Source: Alectoria sarmentosa
Taxonomy: Eukaryota > Ascomycota > Lecanoromycetes > Lecanorales > Parmeliaceae
Direction of reading: 5' to 3'
Assembly: GCA_009733775.1 (NCBI GenBank)
Contig: WOGZ01000118.1
Location: forward strand, 1 to 64,000
DNA length: 64,000 nucleotides
The notes under the pieces are model-generated. The model had not been told where the DNA came from. It was given only the letters and a program-made list of their open reading frames with translations, and searched no databases. Both the position numbers and the translations under genes were made by a program. Of this stretch, positions 22,133-33,605 are shown piece by piece; position 1 is the first letter of the stretch; the number at the start of each line of letters is the position of its first letter.

Positions 22133-23024
22133 GCGGGGATAGGTATGGAATTAATGCACTGGACGAAGAGTTTCTTGGAAGAAATGGTGTATTGGTAAAA
22201 AGGAGGGGATTGTATGTGGAATGATGTTGATGTATCTATTGGAACTAGTATTATTGTACAATTTCGTCACCAAACCTTGACTTTCTTATTGTTGTCATGA
22301 ATGAGGTTTTGGGATAAATCAAATGCTACATAGGTGCAAAGGCTTTGGAATCTAAATAACCTCTTTGGAAATACTCGAGTTCACGCATATGCTTTTGGCG
22401 CGTCAATCTGCACAGAATACTTGACCTCCCAAGACAGCCAGGACTCCAAACTTCCATCCCTCGTCAATCAAGTGCTCAATCGCGCCATCCCAACAAGCCC
22501 CACGGCCCTAATATGTTTTTGACCAAAGACGTCAAAGCTAAAGAAGCACCTCTTGGTGAGACGGCATTTGCCGCCGTCTTTGTCTCTGAGAACAGCGCTT
22601 CCGTTGGCTGTACCCTCACTTCCGAGGGTCGAGGCTTAGTTGCAAATCTCTCGCTTGACAGATCCGATACGGGCTTGCCCAAAACAGTCATACAAAGTTG
22701 CTCCGAGACCCCTGCCTCGTGCCTGCACTGATGCACCTGCCCGCGGGGACTTGATCACGATTTGATGTCAGAGCGACAGGAGGGGAGCGCCGGAACTGGA
22801 CGTGTGAGTAGTTCTAAATCTCCTTCAGCCATGTCCAAGTCGTCCATCGCTGCAAGACAGGATAAATTATCCCACTAGAATTTCTCGTCGGCAACGCGAT
22901 ATCCTGAGATTGCTTTCATTTCCCCCAGCTCAGCAAGGACAAAAACTGGCTCGCTACCCGTGGACCGGAAGAGACGCTTGAACACACTTCTCGATGTGTG
23001 GAGCTCCGAATACTCGTGTTTCGT
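22133..23024. other. Intergenic, nothing recognised
   Basis: About 0.9 kb downstream of the hydrophobin. Overlapping 60-85-codon frames on both strands near 22480-22740 have no supporting features. Confidence 0.4.
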
Positions 23025-23895
23025 ATGAACCATAGTTGGATTTCAGGCAGCGAATGGAACTTCATGGGCGATACCATGGTCATCATAATAGGATCAGACG
23101 GTTCGGACCTGGCTGCAGGAACCGAGATGGGACACACTTACGCCGACGTCAGCAAGGAGTACGAGGAATGCAAAAAGTTCCTGGCCAGCTATGGGTTCGA
23201 CTGTGAAAGCAGCCTTTGCCATACCCAGAAGGACACTTCGAATAAGATAAAGAAGAGGTGGACTGGATTGATCAAAACTCTCCATAGTCGGGGTATGGTA
23301 AATGCTCCAGTGGCCCTGGAAACCTACCTCAAAATAACCAACGACTTGGAGGCAACACATTGTCATCCAGCAACGGAGAAGCCGCAACTGCAACTCCGTC
23401 TTGCCAATCACAAGCTGATCGAGGTCTGTCACTATCGCAACAATCATCGGAACCTTTCCCGACCAGTGGATCTGCTGTTCGGTAGCATGGGTCCTAGAAT
23501 CCATAATTCGGCGATTTTGATTGAAAGTAAGCACTGGGGATTGGTCGAGGATCATACCGTGCTTGGGTTTAGTGTACCTCTGGAGGGTCTCTGAATCGTC
23601 CCGGCGACTCGTCTGCGCGGACCTTGAGAAAATCGCTAGAACCACAAGTTCGATGGTTGTTGGTGAGAGCAATATGGATAGCAGAGAGGCAGCTTGCGGC
23701 GGGGAGAGCTCCGTGCTGTCGGAGTATTGGAGCGAGGAGAGCTTCATGAAAAAGACGCGTCTCAGGTTCGCTGGTTGGGAGACGAATACATCCAGCGGAG
23801 ATGTGGACCTGGACGGGTCTTCACGGCACTTGATGCGCATCTGTATTCGGGATCCTGCCCTTGCCCATTGTCTGAACACCAGCCTGCTCTCATGA
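23025..23895 (+). CDS. Uncharacterised spliced gene
   Basis: Two exons: 23025-23526 and 23573-23895, joined in phase 1 by a 46-bp GTAAGC...TTTAG intron, giving 274 residues. The join connects two separate open frames exactly, which is the main support for the gene. The product has no signal peptide or membrane helix; there is a Cys/His-containing N-terminal half (ECKKFLASYGFDCESSLCH) and a Ser/Glu-rich C-terminus. I do not recognise a domain. A 352-codon frame runs antisense (23094-24152) and is an alternative, but it has poor protein character. The start could be an in-frame codon slightly upstream. Confidence 0.45.
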
Positions 23896-24699
23896 ACCAG
23901 CAGCTTCAAATTGAACAAATGTAGTATCGAGGTGTCAAGGTTTCTAGTCACACGCCCAGAGACGAACGTGATACCCCATACACTTACAAGGCCAAAAGAT
24001 ATTTGACAAAGGGCAAGATAGTAGCTGAGTCTGAGCCTGCTGAAGCAATTCTGCCACGGCAGATTCCAAGCATTCCAACCGAACAACGTCTCATCATGAA
24101 TCCTTGGACATTTGACTCCGGAGCCCTGCTGCAGCAGGTGCCATGCAATCATGCGATCCGCTCGAACAATCTGTCATTACTTGGTCATCATGGCCGGCCG
24201 GGGGATGAGTACTCGAGCAGATTGAAGCACGGCTGCAAGGCACTGGACCCGGAACAGCCGCCGTGCTGAAATCCATTAACAATCACCCGTGAGAAGAGCG
24301 CTAGCAATCCAAAGCATCGGGTCATGTAAGAAAAAGCCTGCCTCGTCTCTCTTCTTCGACGATTAGCTGGCAGCAGGGACCTGTGGTCCTACAAGCTGCA
24401 GCGCTTCCGAGACGAAGCGTTGTCTCAATCAAGAGGTCTTCCGTCGAAATGCCTTGGACGCCGCTTGGAGTCCGCCAATTCTCTGCACGTACTTCGTACC
24501 TCTGTATCCCAAGGCTCTCCGTCGTCTTCCCCGCTTCAACGGATGCTTTGGAGGAACAGCACGTCTCGGAAAATGCCAGCAATACGAGTACAGACTTTGC
24601 AGCTTACTGTACCCTGACTTTGCTGACTGAAATACAATACAACCTCCCGGACGATCCAACGCCACGCTCAACGGTTGGCAGACGCTATGCTTCCCTAAC
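23896..24699. other. Intergenic, nothing recognised
   Basis: Region between the uncharacterised gene and the MET12 stop codon. Overlapping short frames only. Confidence 0.4.
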
Positions 24700-26692
24700 C
24701 TATCCCTTCATCAGCACCTCCCACAGTCTTCCCCCTTCCCGATAGCCATGCCCAATCACGTTGACCAACCAAACATCCTTCCCTATCCTCCTCAAAAAGT
24801 CTCTACTCTCCCGCGCCTTCTCCGCCCTACCCCTCCTTGCCGCCTCCCCAACGCATCTCGCCCATTCTCCCCAAATCCCAAATGCCTCCTCTACCCACGC
24901 TCGGAAGCTAACTTCCTCCACCATCGTCGCAGTCGCAATTTCTTTGCCTGCAAAGCTGCCCCACGTTACTGCATGCACGGCTTCGCTGTTCTCACTGCTT
25001 TGGAAGGCACCTGCGGCATTCCCGGCGTAGAAGCTTATCTCGCCTTCTTTGCTCAGGCGATCGAGGTGGTCTCGGAGTGTGGTGTTGAAGGTGGAAGCCG
25101 GGACGAAGAACTCGACGAAGGCTTTTTGGAAGACAAAACCGCCCGGTGGGCCCCAGCCATGGATGGAGTGAGTAGATGGTAGACCATCGACGGCGGGCTG
25201 GGAGGCGATGGTCCAGTAGCCTTTTGTCCGAGTCAATTGGGTGAGTTCGGAGGTGATGAGAGCGGTCTCAGGGGAGAGAGTTGCGGATTCGGACCACGGG
25301 AGCTGAATTGGATTTCGGCCTGCGAGGTGAGATCTGAAGAGATGATTGATTTCTTCAGGAGTGGTTGGTGTGTTCCAGAGGGAAAGAGCTTGGGCTGGGG
25401 ACACTGTCAGAGACGTTGGCGAGTAGGTCAAAGGTGGGTTGAAAGCAGGGGAGCGGGCGTCACCGAAGCGCCCGTTAGGGTAGTCATCCCAGGTAGCTTC
25501 ACGTGATAGAGGGTTGCTGTTTGGTGGTATGGGTCTAGCCGGAGAGGAAGAGCGGTGGGTATTGGTTGTCAACTGGGCAGCCGCGGAGGACGAAGTGGAA
25601 GAGAGGGCGCGGTGGTGGACGGCATCGCCGTTGACGAAATTGGATATGTCGTCTACTGCGGAAGCCTTGTTTTCCTCAGGATCAGGTGGAATAAGATCGC
25701 AGCGCTCAAGTAGCGAGCTGACGGCTTTCTCCAGGTTCAGAGTGTAGAAATGGAATCCTCTCGGCCCTTTAGCTTTCACGTCTCTGATGCTTTCCACAAC
25801 ATCGTGCATAGCTTCCACGCCTACTTGCTTCACTGCTTCGTCATCCCCTTTGACACCCTGTAGTTTATGCAGTAAATCCGGGGGTACCTTCGCATGAGCA
25901 AGCTTCGTTGTCCTCATCAAGATCTCGTAGCTTTGTAGCGGCATCAGTCCGGGAATAATTGGTATTTTGGCAAAAGTTCCTGATTCATGCTCCCTCAGCA
26001 TTCTCTCATACTTGGAGTATGCTTGAACGTCATAGAACAACTGTGTCATGATGAAGTCCGCTCCTGCTTTCGTTTTGTCTATTAGGTATGGCAAATCGTG
26101 TAATGGGTCCTGATCCGTAGGATGTGACTGATCCGCATGGCCTTCCGGGTACCCTGCAACACCGATACAAAAGTAGTCGCCATGGACACGCCGTATGTAT
26201 CTGACTAGATCGATTGCCCATGTAAAATCTTCGTTGCTATCATCTTCATCCTCGCCATCCTCCGTCTCATCCTCAAGCCTGTACTCTTCCTCCCTGGGTG
26301 GATCGCCTCTCAACGCTAGTATGTTCCGTACCCCAAGGACTTTTGCCTCTTCCAGTGCTTCATCTACCACTTTACGTTTCATGTTCGTGCATGTGAGATG
26401 GAGGCATGTCGTAAGGCCTAGCTGCCGTTGACAGATTTCTGCGAGCTCGAGGGATCTCGAGGAAGTAGAGCCGCCGGCACCCCATGTTACTGTAATAAAC
26501 AGAGGTCGCAGGGCACTGGACATGCGCTCCAGGCGTGTTTGTAGATTGGAGAAGCCCTGTTCTAGCTTAGGAAGATGCCAAAAGAAGCAGGTGGGTGAAG
26601 AATACTATCTGGGTCTTTGGAGGAAAGAACTCAAGGGAAAAGTAGTTGGCGTCACTTGGTAGAGCGGCAATCTTGTCTGTGATCTTCTCCAT
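24700..26692 (-). CDS. Methylenetetrahydrofolate reductase, MET12 type
   Basis: Two exons: 26692-26606 and 26556-24700, with a 49-bp intron, giving 647 residues. Exon 1 supplies ITDKIAALPSDANYFSLEFF; exon 2 continues with PLFITVTWGAGG, CLHLTCTNM, NILALRGDPP, the FAD/folate-site blocks VAGYPEGH and GADFIMTQLFYDV, and GFHFYTLNLEK. It reduces 5,10-methylene- to 5-methyl-THF for methionine synthesis in the cytosol. The N-terminal barrel spans about residues 15-320, then an acidic/Ser-rich linker leads to the fungal C-terminal regulatory domain (ATWDDYPNGRFGDARSPAF). PLFITVTWGAGG, rather than PQFIDITWNAGG, points to the MET12 and not the MET13 paralogue. The donor GTATTC is slightly non-consensus. 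Confidence 0.93.
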
Positions 26693-27274
26693 GTTGGCGA
26701 CGAGAGAGGTCAAGGTCTTTTTTTTGTGAAGTCGGTAGAGCACAAGGCTGGATTGTAGCTCATGATATGAAGGCCACTAGGGTGGACGTGGAAATCGGGG
26801 TCTATCAATGGCAGCAATTTGAGTAAGAAGATCTAGCGGAACAGGAACAAATGCATTGGAAAGAAGATGTACTGATGTGAGTCTGTTGGGCGTTACTGTC
26901 AATGTCGACAGTGCCATTCACCTCGGGGCGTTCACTCGGCTTCGTGCGGGCAAATTTACAATTGCGGAGAGGCATTGAACCACTTCTTCCCCCATGCGTC
27001 CCGGTGTCTAGATCTTGAAGATTCAATCTTTGCAATATCTCAGACAAGAGAATTGATTATACACTTCTCCTTCATGGAGATGAACGTGCTTCTTGCTCGA
27101 CTATTAATTACCGATTTAAATTCTATAACACCAACTTACATATCTTCAACCATGCTCGCGTCGCTTCGTGCCATGTACAGACGCATCTATATGCATGCAT
27201 CTTCGTACGAGATGTGCAAAACCCTAAACACCGAAAGTATAGACGAAGGCTGCTTTTCCGTTGTTTCCCCGTCC
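26693..27274. other. MET12 upstream region
   Basis: A 0.58-kb gap between the MET12 start and the CYK3 stop; both genes read leftward, so it holds the CYK3 3' end and the MET12 promoter. No element is recognised. Confidence 0.4.
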
Positions 27275-30200
27275 TCAAACAGCCTCCCATTCCCCAAATA
27301 CGCACCATCTTGCACTTCGATCGGCCAGCACGAGTCCTCGCCATGTTCCCCTTTCTCCAATCTTGATGATTGTCTCCCATACACCTCCGTCTGCCGCCTC
27401 ATCCATGCTGACGCTGTTGTCACTCTTCTTCATGAGTCTTAGTATCTTTCCACTCGGTGCTTGTATCGCAAGTTTCGCGGGCTTCTGCTGCTGGCCACTG
27501 TTACTGGGATTGGAGCCAGTCTGGGAGCAGTGATCATTTGCCGATGTCGTGGTCGAGCTCATACTCATGGCTGAGGAAGGACGAACGAAGGGGTTCGGAG
27601 AAGCAGAACGTGGTTCAGGCGAGTTGCAGCTTAAGAAAGACGGGTGCTGGCGCACGGCGAAGACAAAGGTGTTGTTGATCGCTAGACGCGCACATTGAGG
27701 TTGGGCCACGTACAAATCATGGCGCTGAGCATGAGGTGTAGGATGGCGCAGGACGAACTCGTACGGGGGATTAGTGCCTGTGTGGACAATGGGCAAGGAA
27801 AAGGCCAGAGGATGAGGATTGTCTTTGACAGAATGCATGAGGCCTCGTTTGCCGGCATAGACTTTCAGCGTACCATGGCCAACGTCGCCAGGTAATAGCG
27901 CTTTCACGGTATAGCGTTTTTGACCCTTCACCCACTCTGCTTGTGCAAGTGCACGATTGGTGGTCGTGTCGCCGCTTTCGAAAATATCGCCATCGGCATC
28001 ACGAGCGTAGGAGCTAGACTCGACGTCTGCGACACATTCGATGTCTGCTGGGACTGTGACTTGAATATGGACAAGCTCCAGGTTTTCGATTCGAAGGAGG
28101 CTCGTGTCGTAGTCGATCACTCGAATGTTATTTCGAAAGTACGGAGGGCAGGCGCAGGGCAGAGCGAGAAGGACATTTGGAGCGATTGGCGGACATATGT
28201 GCTGTTGTACGAAGTTCGATGGTATATGCGTGTAGCAAATTTCCATTGGTCTTGCGAGAAAGAATCCATTTTCGGCGATCTGAGACCCAGTGCTTGAGTA
28301 TCGACCGCGCTTTGGATTTGTTGGGCTTGCCAGCGAACAGTCCATGATCCTCCAGCAATTATCGACGATCACAGCATTCCACCAATGATTTGGTCTGGGA
28401 CTGCTATCACATTCGACAATCTCGCCTGGTGACTTGAGGTAGCCCCTGACGATTTCTGCGTGTAAGCCTACCGACAAGCACATTTCCAAGACCAGCACTG
28501 CAACTTCTTCCGAACAGCCTCTTCTCATCTGGATCACACGTCTTGAGTCCACTTCTCCTTCAAAGTCTTCCTCCCAAGCAACCTTCTCGCTCACCCAGGT
28601 AAAGATGGCCCTCAACCTCTGCACGTCACTTCGATACGGTCGGCACACGAAGCCTTGAGCTAAATTTGCTGGATTTGTCATTGGCGGCAAGCTGTTCACG
28701 AACCGAGCACTCTTATCGACAAGTTGAAGGTTCACAGCTTGAAAGTCGGTGGGATATTGAACTGGCCTCCCGTCTGCACCTTCATCCCCTTCAGCAGCTT
28801 CCAGTAGATCATCTAAAGGTGTGACTACGGGATAGTCCAACATTTGACATCTCTCGATCCGTTCGCTCCTTTCATTTCGACTCAGCGAATTTGATCGATT
28901 CACGTCTCGTCGAACTTGGACCCAGTCAATTTCGGTTTTCCCACCGCCCAGGTCCATGTCTCTAGCCGCACTGCCTCCCGCGATAGCTGTTACTCCGTTA
29001 GGTAGAAAATTCTTGATGGGAGAGCGTGGAGTGTCGGGCTGGCCAGCAGCAATACTGCTCCTCGCACTAGCTGCACCAGTCTTCGCAGATTCAACAAGCT
29101 TCTTGAAAAAACCGCTTTTTTTTGGTTTCGGAGTTGTCAAGCCACCTAAGATGCCCCCAGAATCTACTACATTTCCTGAGTAATTCGTCCCTGCGCTGGA
29201 ACCTGGTATGGACTGATTGCTTGAGTAGTGGCTCGGGGTCTGAGGTCTCGTGGCGCTTCCTCCGCCACTCAAACCCGGGAGAGCATCCTGTCGATTATCG
29301 ACCACGCTAAGCGGTCTCCTTTTACTGATGCTGCCCCATTTGCGGCGTGCTAAGCTGCCCGCGCTTGTAGCACTGAAGCCTCCTGCAGAGTACCCACTCA
29401 TGATGCTTTGACTTGTTCTCTGAGTGCTGTTTGTACTATTCGTTGCTATGCTCTGGACACCACTCGAAGAGTTCGTAGCGCTTGACTTTGTTGTGAAAGT
29501 CCGGTCCAACATATTCCGTCCAAGTTCATAGGCCGATTTCCGATTCTTCAATCGATGGCTAGATCTGATGCTACCTGACACAGATTCTCTCATCCCTAGT
29601 GAAGACTGTGTCCGAGGCTGGTATGGAGAATTCTTCGGGGGTGGAGCCGGTGGTAGAGCCATAGGTTCGTCTGGGAGAAAGAGCTCATCAGGGGACCGAG
29701 GGCTGATAGCCCCCATACTGCGCAAGCGATCTTCCATGTGTTCAACGTAGTCATGTACCTGTGACGGGTCTTCATTATAATAATGTACACCATACCCGTC
29801 GTCATTCTGCTGCTGTTCCGCTTCCCTTTGCGAAGAAGCAACGCCCAATGAAGAATGTGGCCGAGGATGATTCCGCATATTTGGATTAGTCCGAAGCTCC
29901 TCGAATGCCTCAGGTGACCATGGATCAAGAGGGACTTCTTCTTGCTTAGGCGACGGAGAAGACTCATTTCGGCGCATTGCCATATCATGTAGTGAAGACA
30001 TCACATCGTCCATAGCATCCCGCAGAGGCGATGGCGTATGTCCGTGGACACCATTCGAAGGCGGTGCTGGAGAAGGACCTCTTGACACTGTAGGATATCG
30101 GTCGTTCATGGATGGTGTTGGAGATGGAGAAGCTCGAGGAGGAGGTACATTATATGCTACTCGATGTGGTGGTGGTGGAGGAGGTGCTGGAGATGAGCTG

Positions 30201-30931
30201 AGTCTGTCATCGTGATCTTGGAAATCAGGTTCAGGTGATGCCTGATAATGGGCAGGAGGAGCTGGAGAAGTAGTCCGGGACGTATAGGCTGTATTGTGAT
30301 CTGATGACGAAGGTCTTGGTGGTTGTCGGAGATGACTCAACTGTCTTTTTGGACTGGAAGATGTTTGCAGATGGCTCCATTGTCTCGGAGGACTCTCAGA
30401 TATTCGTAGATAGCTTGGCTGTCTTGAGGGACTTGAATGAGTTTGGAGATAGCTTGGATGTCTGGAGGGACTCTTTGACGGTGATTGCAAAGAGCTCGAC
30501 TGCCTAGACGGGGCAGGTGACGGCACTGTTGATCCGTGGTTGATGTTGGCCGCAGCTGCAGCAGGGTTCGGAGATCCAGCGCGCGCATAAGCTTGAAATG
30601 GTTTGCGAAAAGTTTTGCTCTTTTGTGGAGAGGGTTGGGTAAGGTTTCCTGCTGCGTTTCCAGGCATCGGACTTGAGACTCGGCTCACTGGCTGAAAGCT
30701 TGCGTCTAAAACTTGTACAAAATTCGATGGGAATAGTCCCATTGCCCTTCTATCCCTGCGCAATCGTCCCATCCACCATGACCCGTCTCCAGCATTCAAG
30801 CACTCTATGAGGTCACCCTCCACGAACCCTAGGTCTCTCTTTGACTCTCCACCCCATGAGTATGTAGCTCGGCACCAGCAGGGAAATCGGGTGGGAAGAC
30901 TTGGCGCTACATATGCCATGATCGCTGCCAT
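27275..30931 (-). CDS. Cytokinesis protein CYK3 (SH3 plus transglutaminase-like)
   Basis: Single exon, 1218 residues. An N-terminal SH3 domain (about 15-75; TYSWGGESKRDLGFVEGD, then GSWWMGRLRRDRRAMGLFP) is followed by a long low-complexity Ser/Pro-rich region to about residue 620, including repeated S-P-S/R-Q-x-S-x-L units near 130-200 and a Pro-rich run near 250. A transglutaminase-like domain spans about 760-880: RRGCSEEVAVLVLEMCLSVG (Cys about 802), NHWWNAVIVDN (His about 848) and WRIMDCS (Asp), so all three triad positions are occupied. A C-terminal Cyk3-specific domain follows. In yeasts Cyk3 acts at the division site with the actomyosin ring and chitin synthase; septation is the inferred role here. 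The start could be the second ATG at 30919. It is divergent from CDC8. Confidence 0.92.
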   Translation of the reverse strand: MAAIMAYVAPSLPTRFPCWCRATYSWGGESKRDLGFVEGDLIECLNAGDGSWWMGRLRRDRRAMGLFPSNFVQVLDASFQPVSRVSSPMPGNAAGNLTQPSPQKSKTFRKPFQAYARAGSPNPAAAAANINHGSTVPSPAPSRQSSSLQSPSKSPSRHPSYLQTHSSPSRQPSYLRISESPPRQWSHLQTSSSPKRQLSHLRQPPRPSSSDHNTAYTSRTTSPAPPAHYQASPEPDFQDHDDRLSSSPAPPPPPPHRVAYNVPPPRASPSPTPSMNDRYPTVSRGPSPAPPSNGVHGHTPSPLRDAMDDVMSSLHDMAMRRNESSPSPKQEEVPLDPWSPEAFEELRTNPNMRNHPRPHSSLGVASSQREAEQQQNDDGYGVHYYNEDPSQVHDYVEHMEDRLRSMGAISPRSPDELFLPDEPMALPPAPPPKNSPYQPRTQSSLGMRESVSGSIRSSHRLKNRKSAYELGRNMLDRTFTTKSSATNSSSGVQSIATNSTNSTQRTSQSIMSGYSAGGFSATSAGSLARRKWGSISKRRPLSVVDNRQDALPGLSGGGSATRPQTPSHYSSNQSIPGSSAGTNYSGNVVDSGGILGGLTTPKPKKSGFFKKLVESAKTGAASARSSIAAGQPDTPRSPIKNFLPNGVTAIAGGSAARDMDLGGGKTEIDWVQVRRDVNRSNSLSRNERSERIERCQMLDYPVVTPLDDLLEAAEGDEGADGRPVQYPTDFQAVNLQLVDKSARFVNSLPPMTNPANLAQGFVCRPYRSDVQRLRAIFTWVSEKVAWEEDFEGEVDSRRVIQMRRGCSEEVAVLVLEMCLSVGLHAEIVRGYLKSPGEIVECDSSPRPNHWWNAVIVDNCWRIMDCSLASPTNPKRGRYSSTGSQIAENGFFLARPMEICYTHIPSNFVQQHICPPIAPNVLLALPCACPPYFRNNIRVIDYDTSLLRIENLELVHIQVTVPADIECVADVESSSYARDADGDIFESGDTTTNRALAQAEWVKGQKRYTVKALLPGDVGHGTLKVYAGKRGLMHSVKDNPHPLAFSLPIVHTGTNPPYEFVLRHPTPHAQRHDLYVAQPQCARLAINNTFVFAVRQHPSFLSCNSPEPRSASPNPFVRPSSAMSMSSTTTSANDHCSQTGSNPSNSGQQQKPAKLAIQAPSGKILRLMKKSDNSVSMDEAADGGVWETIIKIGERGTWRGLVLADRSARWCVFGEWEAV

Positions 30932-31335
30932 TCAAATGAGCGCTTCTGATATTATAGTAACCAATGAGTATGTCGGAACATGCGATAAACGTCATCCGCT
31001 GCAGTGTCGTTGTCGTTAGGGAGAGTAATTCGAGCGCGGTGTAGTACAAGACGGAAACAGCTGGCAGCATTGGATACTGAACGAACGAGAGTTGAAAGAA
31101 AACAAAGGTTAAGATCTGCCCAAAAGTTTCTCAAGCAAATTTCGAAAATGAAAGTCGTGTGGATTGCAACAAACCAATCCGTTTATTTTCTCGAGGTAGG
31201 CAAATATAAACAAAGCGCGTCACTGGCTGGCACTTTCCGCGAACCGCTCCCGGGAGCGCTAGTTTCAGCCTCATCTTCACCACCTCAGGCTGACACATTA
31301 CCCATCGTTCCCAGAGGACGCTCAACATTGCAAAC
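30932..31335. promoter_or_regulatory. CYK3-CDC8 divergent promoter
   Basis: 404 bp separate the start codons of CYK3 (minus) and CDC8 (plus). No TATA box or known operator is evident; joint control of cytokinesis and dTTP supply through the cell cycle is speculative. Confidence 0.4.
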
Positions 31336-32097
31336 ATGCCACCGCGCTCCCGGGGTATCTTGATAGTCATCGAAGGACTCGACCGCGCCGGGAAATCTAC
31401 CCAACATGCCCGACTTTGCCAGAGTCTCGAGAGACAAGGCCGCCGGGTCAAGCGCATGAGGTTTCCTGGTAGTCATGCTCTCTCTGCATTCCGTTTATGA
31501 TACTCCCAAATCTAATGCACATACCAAGATAGGACTACTACCATTGGCAAGTCGATTGATGCATACCTCAAGGGCGAAAGCCAACAGGAAGACCACGCCA
31601 TACATCTACTGTTCTCCGCCAATAGGTGGGAAGCGGCAGGCCAGATACGTAACGCTGTTGAAGAGGGGATTACAGTGGTCATTGATCGATATTACTATTC
31701 CGGCATAGTTTACTCTGCTGCCAAGGATAAAGCGGATCTATCTTTAAAATGGGCGAGAGATCCCGAGATCGGCTTGCCCAGGCCAGACGTATGCGTGTTC
31801 CTGGATATCGCGCCAGAAGCTGCCGCGAAGAGAGGAGGCTTCGGGGGTGAGAAGTACGAAACGAGCACTATTCAAAAGAGGGTAAGAGAGCTGTTCTACA
31901 AAATCATGGGTACCAATGATGGCATGGACATAAGGATAGTGGACGCAGGGAGAAGCGTTGAAGAGGTTGAGCAAGATGTCATGGAAAGAGTGAAAGACGT
32001 GATGGACCAACCTAAAATGGCCCAGCCGCTAACAGCGATTCTGCCTTGGGAAGAGATGGCACATACACCAGGCCAAATTCATGGTACTAGTACTTGA
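31336..32097 (+). CDS. Thymidylate kinase (dTMP kinase)
   Basis: Two exons: 31336-31468 and 31529-32097, with a 60-bp intron, giving 233 residues. The P-loop GLDRAGKSTQ follows ILIVIE near the N-terminus. Exon 2 carries DRTTTIGKSIDAYL, the DRYYYSGIVYSAAKD signature (DRY plus substrate Tyr/Ser) and a lid segment AAKRGGFGGEKYE. The enzyme phosphorylates dTMP to dTDP for DNA synthesis. The length is slightly above yeast Cdc8 because of a short C-terminal extension. It ends 51 bp from the converging SLX1 gene. Confidence 0.96.
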
Positions 32098-32148
32098 ATT
32101 GACTATTCTAATACCAGAGTTCTGTAGCATCCCAAACGCTGTCCTAAA

Positions 32149-33605
32149 TCACATACGGTAGCTTTGGCATGGTTGAGAAGCGTCTGGTGGGACTCGTAGT
32201 TTCAATACCACCTGAGAGAGCAGAGTGGTCATTGACGTCATATCGTCGTCGTCGTCATCTTGACGCTGCCATACGTCTGGAAGAATTTCATTTGGAGCAT
32301 CCACGGCCTCCATGAGATGTTTGTGTGGATCGGCTGCATTCTCCTCTAATACAGTACGCGCTTCAAGCTGAGATGCCGTGGCGTTCTTTGCATTCGAATA
32401 TTTGGTTTTACGCTCTTTGGGCTTCTTCATCATTTGGGCGACTTCCTTCTCGCCTCTCGCCCGGAGACTTAGCTCCTTGATCAGATCAATCCATTTGAGG
32501 TCTTCTTTGCACCCCGGACATCTCCCAGAGATCGGTGTCACTCCGACGCCCGTCCCTTCCTCTTCGATGAACTTGGTCGCTAGACAGATCATATGCGATG
32601 CTGTCCTGCAACCCTCTTGAGGGCAAAGTAGCGCCATCGCTGTCTGCGGACTCAGATTCTTTGCACAAAGTGCGCATTTTCGAGCCTCGTCCTCTGTGAG
32701 AAAGAAAATACTTTTCTCTACGTGGTCCTTCAGCTTGCTGTATCCGAAGTCTAGCCCCTGGATGCCGCCATGGACAACTTCCTCGGGCTGTTTAAAGTCG
32801 AGCAATACCTTGATACCGCCCCTGATGCTACCATCTACTCTTTCGATCCAACGCTGCCACGCTTGATAAACATCATCGCAAAAGAAGCGTACCTGAAGAG
32901 GCCATCTCGAAAAGCTCGGGACTCGAATTAGTAGATGGAGATTTAAGAGCTTGTCCTTTAGCGACGTGCGAGGTCTTGCAGGCCGTTTTCGAGTACGTCC
33001 TGTCTTGGGGGAGATTCGGACTTCGGTTTCTCGAATAGTGATGCGCTGCTCGTCGGCGATCCTCCTGGTTATGTGGGTGTTGTGCCAGGCCCATCTACGA
33101 GGCCCATTAGAAAGCGAACATTTATTGCAACAGGTACAATAATCCTAAAGTATGAATATCATGATCAAGACATCCAAGCCAAGTGTAGCACACTCTGCCG
33201 ACATTGAAAGAGAGAGTGATGTTCTTACTCAAATTGTAAAGCGGCAATTTTGGATGGGAAACCCGTGACGATACATGTCATCTCCCAAGGCCGGAGGCTT
33301 TTCCGGGATGTTCGGACAGCGCCTCCTTTAGAAATGCCCTAGATTATAAGTTCGGAGTCAGTATTGCGTAGTTGAAAGAGCGTAGTGAATTCTGGAACAT
33401 GTCTACGGAGTAGACGCTTCTAAGACATGCCTCAATACTCAAGGTTCGATTCAAAAGAGGAGACATGGACCCGGAATATACCTACATTGTGTTGAGCAAT
33501 TCGACGAACTGGATTTGGAGTTGAGCCCACATAGAGTGATGAATGATGTGCTATAGAGCGGAGCAAGTAACAGCAGTAGAAAGCTGGGATTGGTCTGGCC
33601 TCCAT
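32149..33605 (-). CDS. Structure-specific endonuclease subunit SLX1
   Basis: Three exons: 33605-33486, 33338-33229 and 33094-32149, with introns of 147 and 134 bp, giving 391 residues. The GIY-YIG nuclease domain is assembled across the exons: IPAFYCCYLLRS, SLYVGSTPNPVRRIAQHNG, KGGAVRTSRKSLRPWEM and ALQFEWAWHNTHITRR, including the catalytic Arg region and the conserved Glu split by intron 2. The C-terminal SLX1 zinc finger follows (CALCAKNL, LLCPQEGC, HMICL, GRCPGCKEDLKWIDLIKE). SLX1 works with SLX4 to cut branched DNA. The tail after about residue 310 is Lys-rich, then acidic (a five-Asp run). It is divergent from KDM5. Confidence 0.95.

Noticed and set aside
23094..24152. 352-codon frame on the minus strand
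   Set aside because: Irregular hydrophobicity and no domain; the opposite strand offers a phase-exact spliced gene over the same DNA. Kept only as an alternative in the findings.
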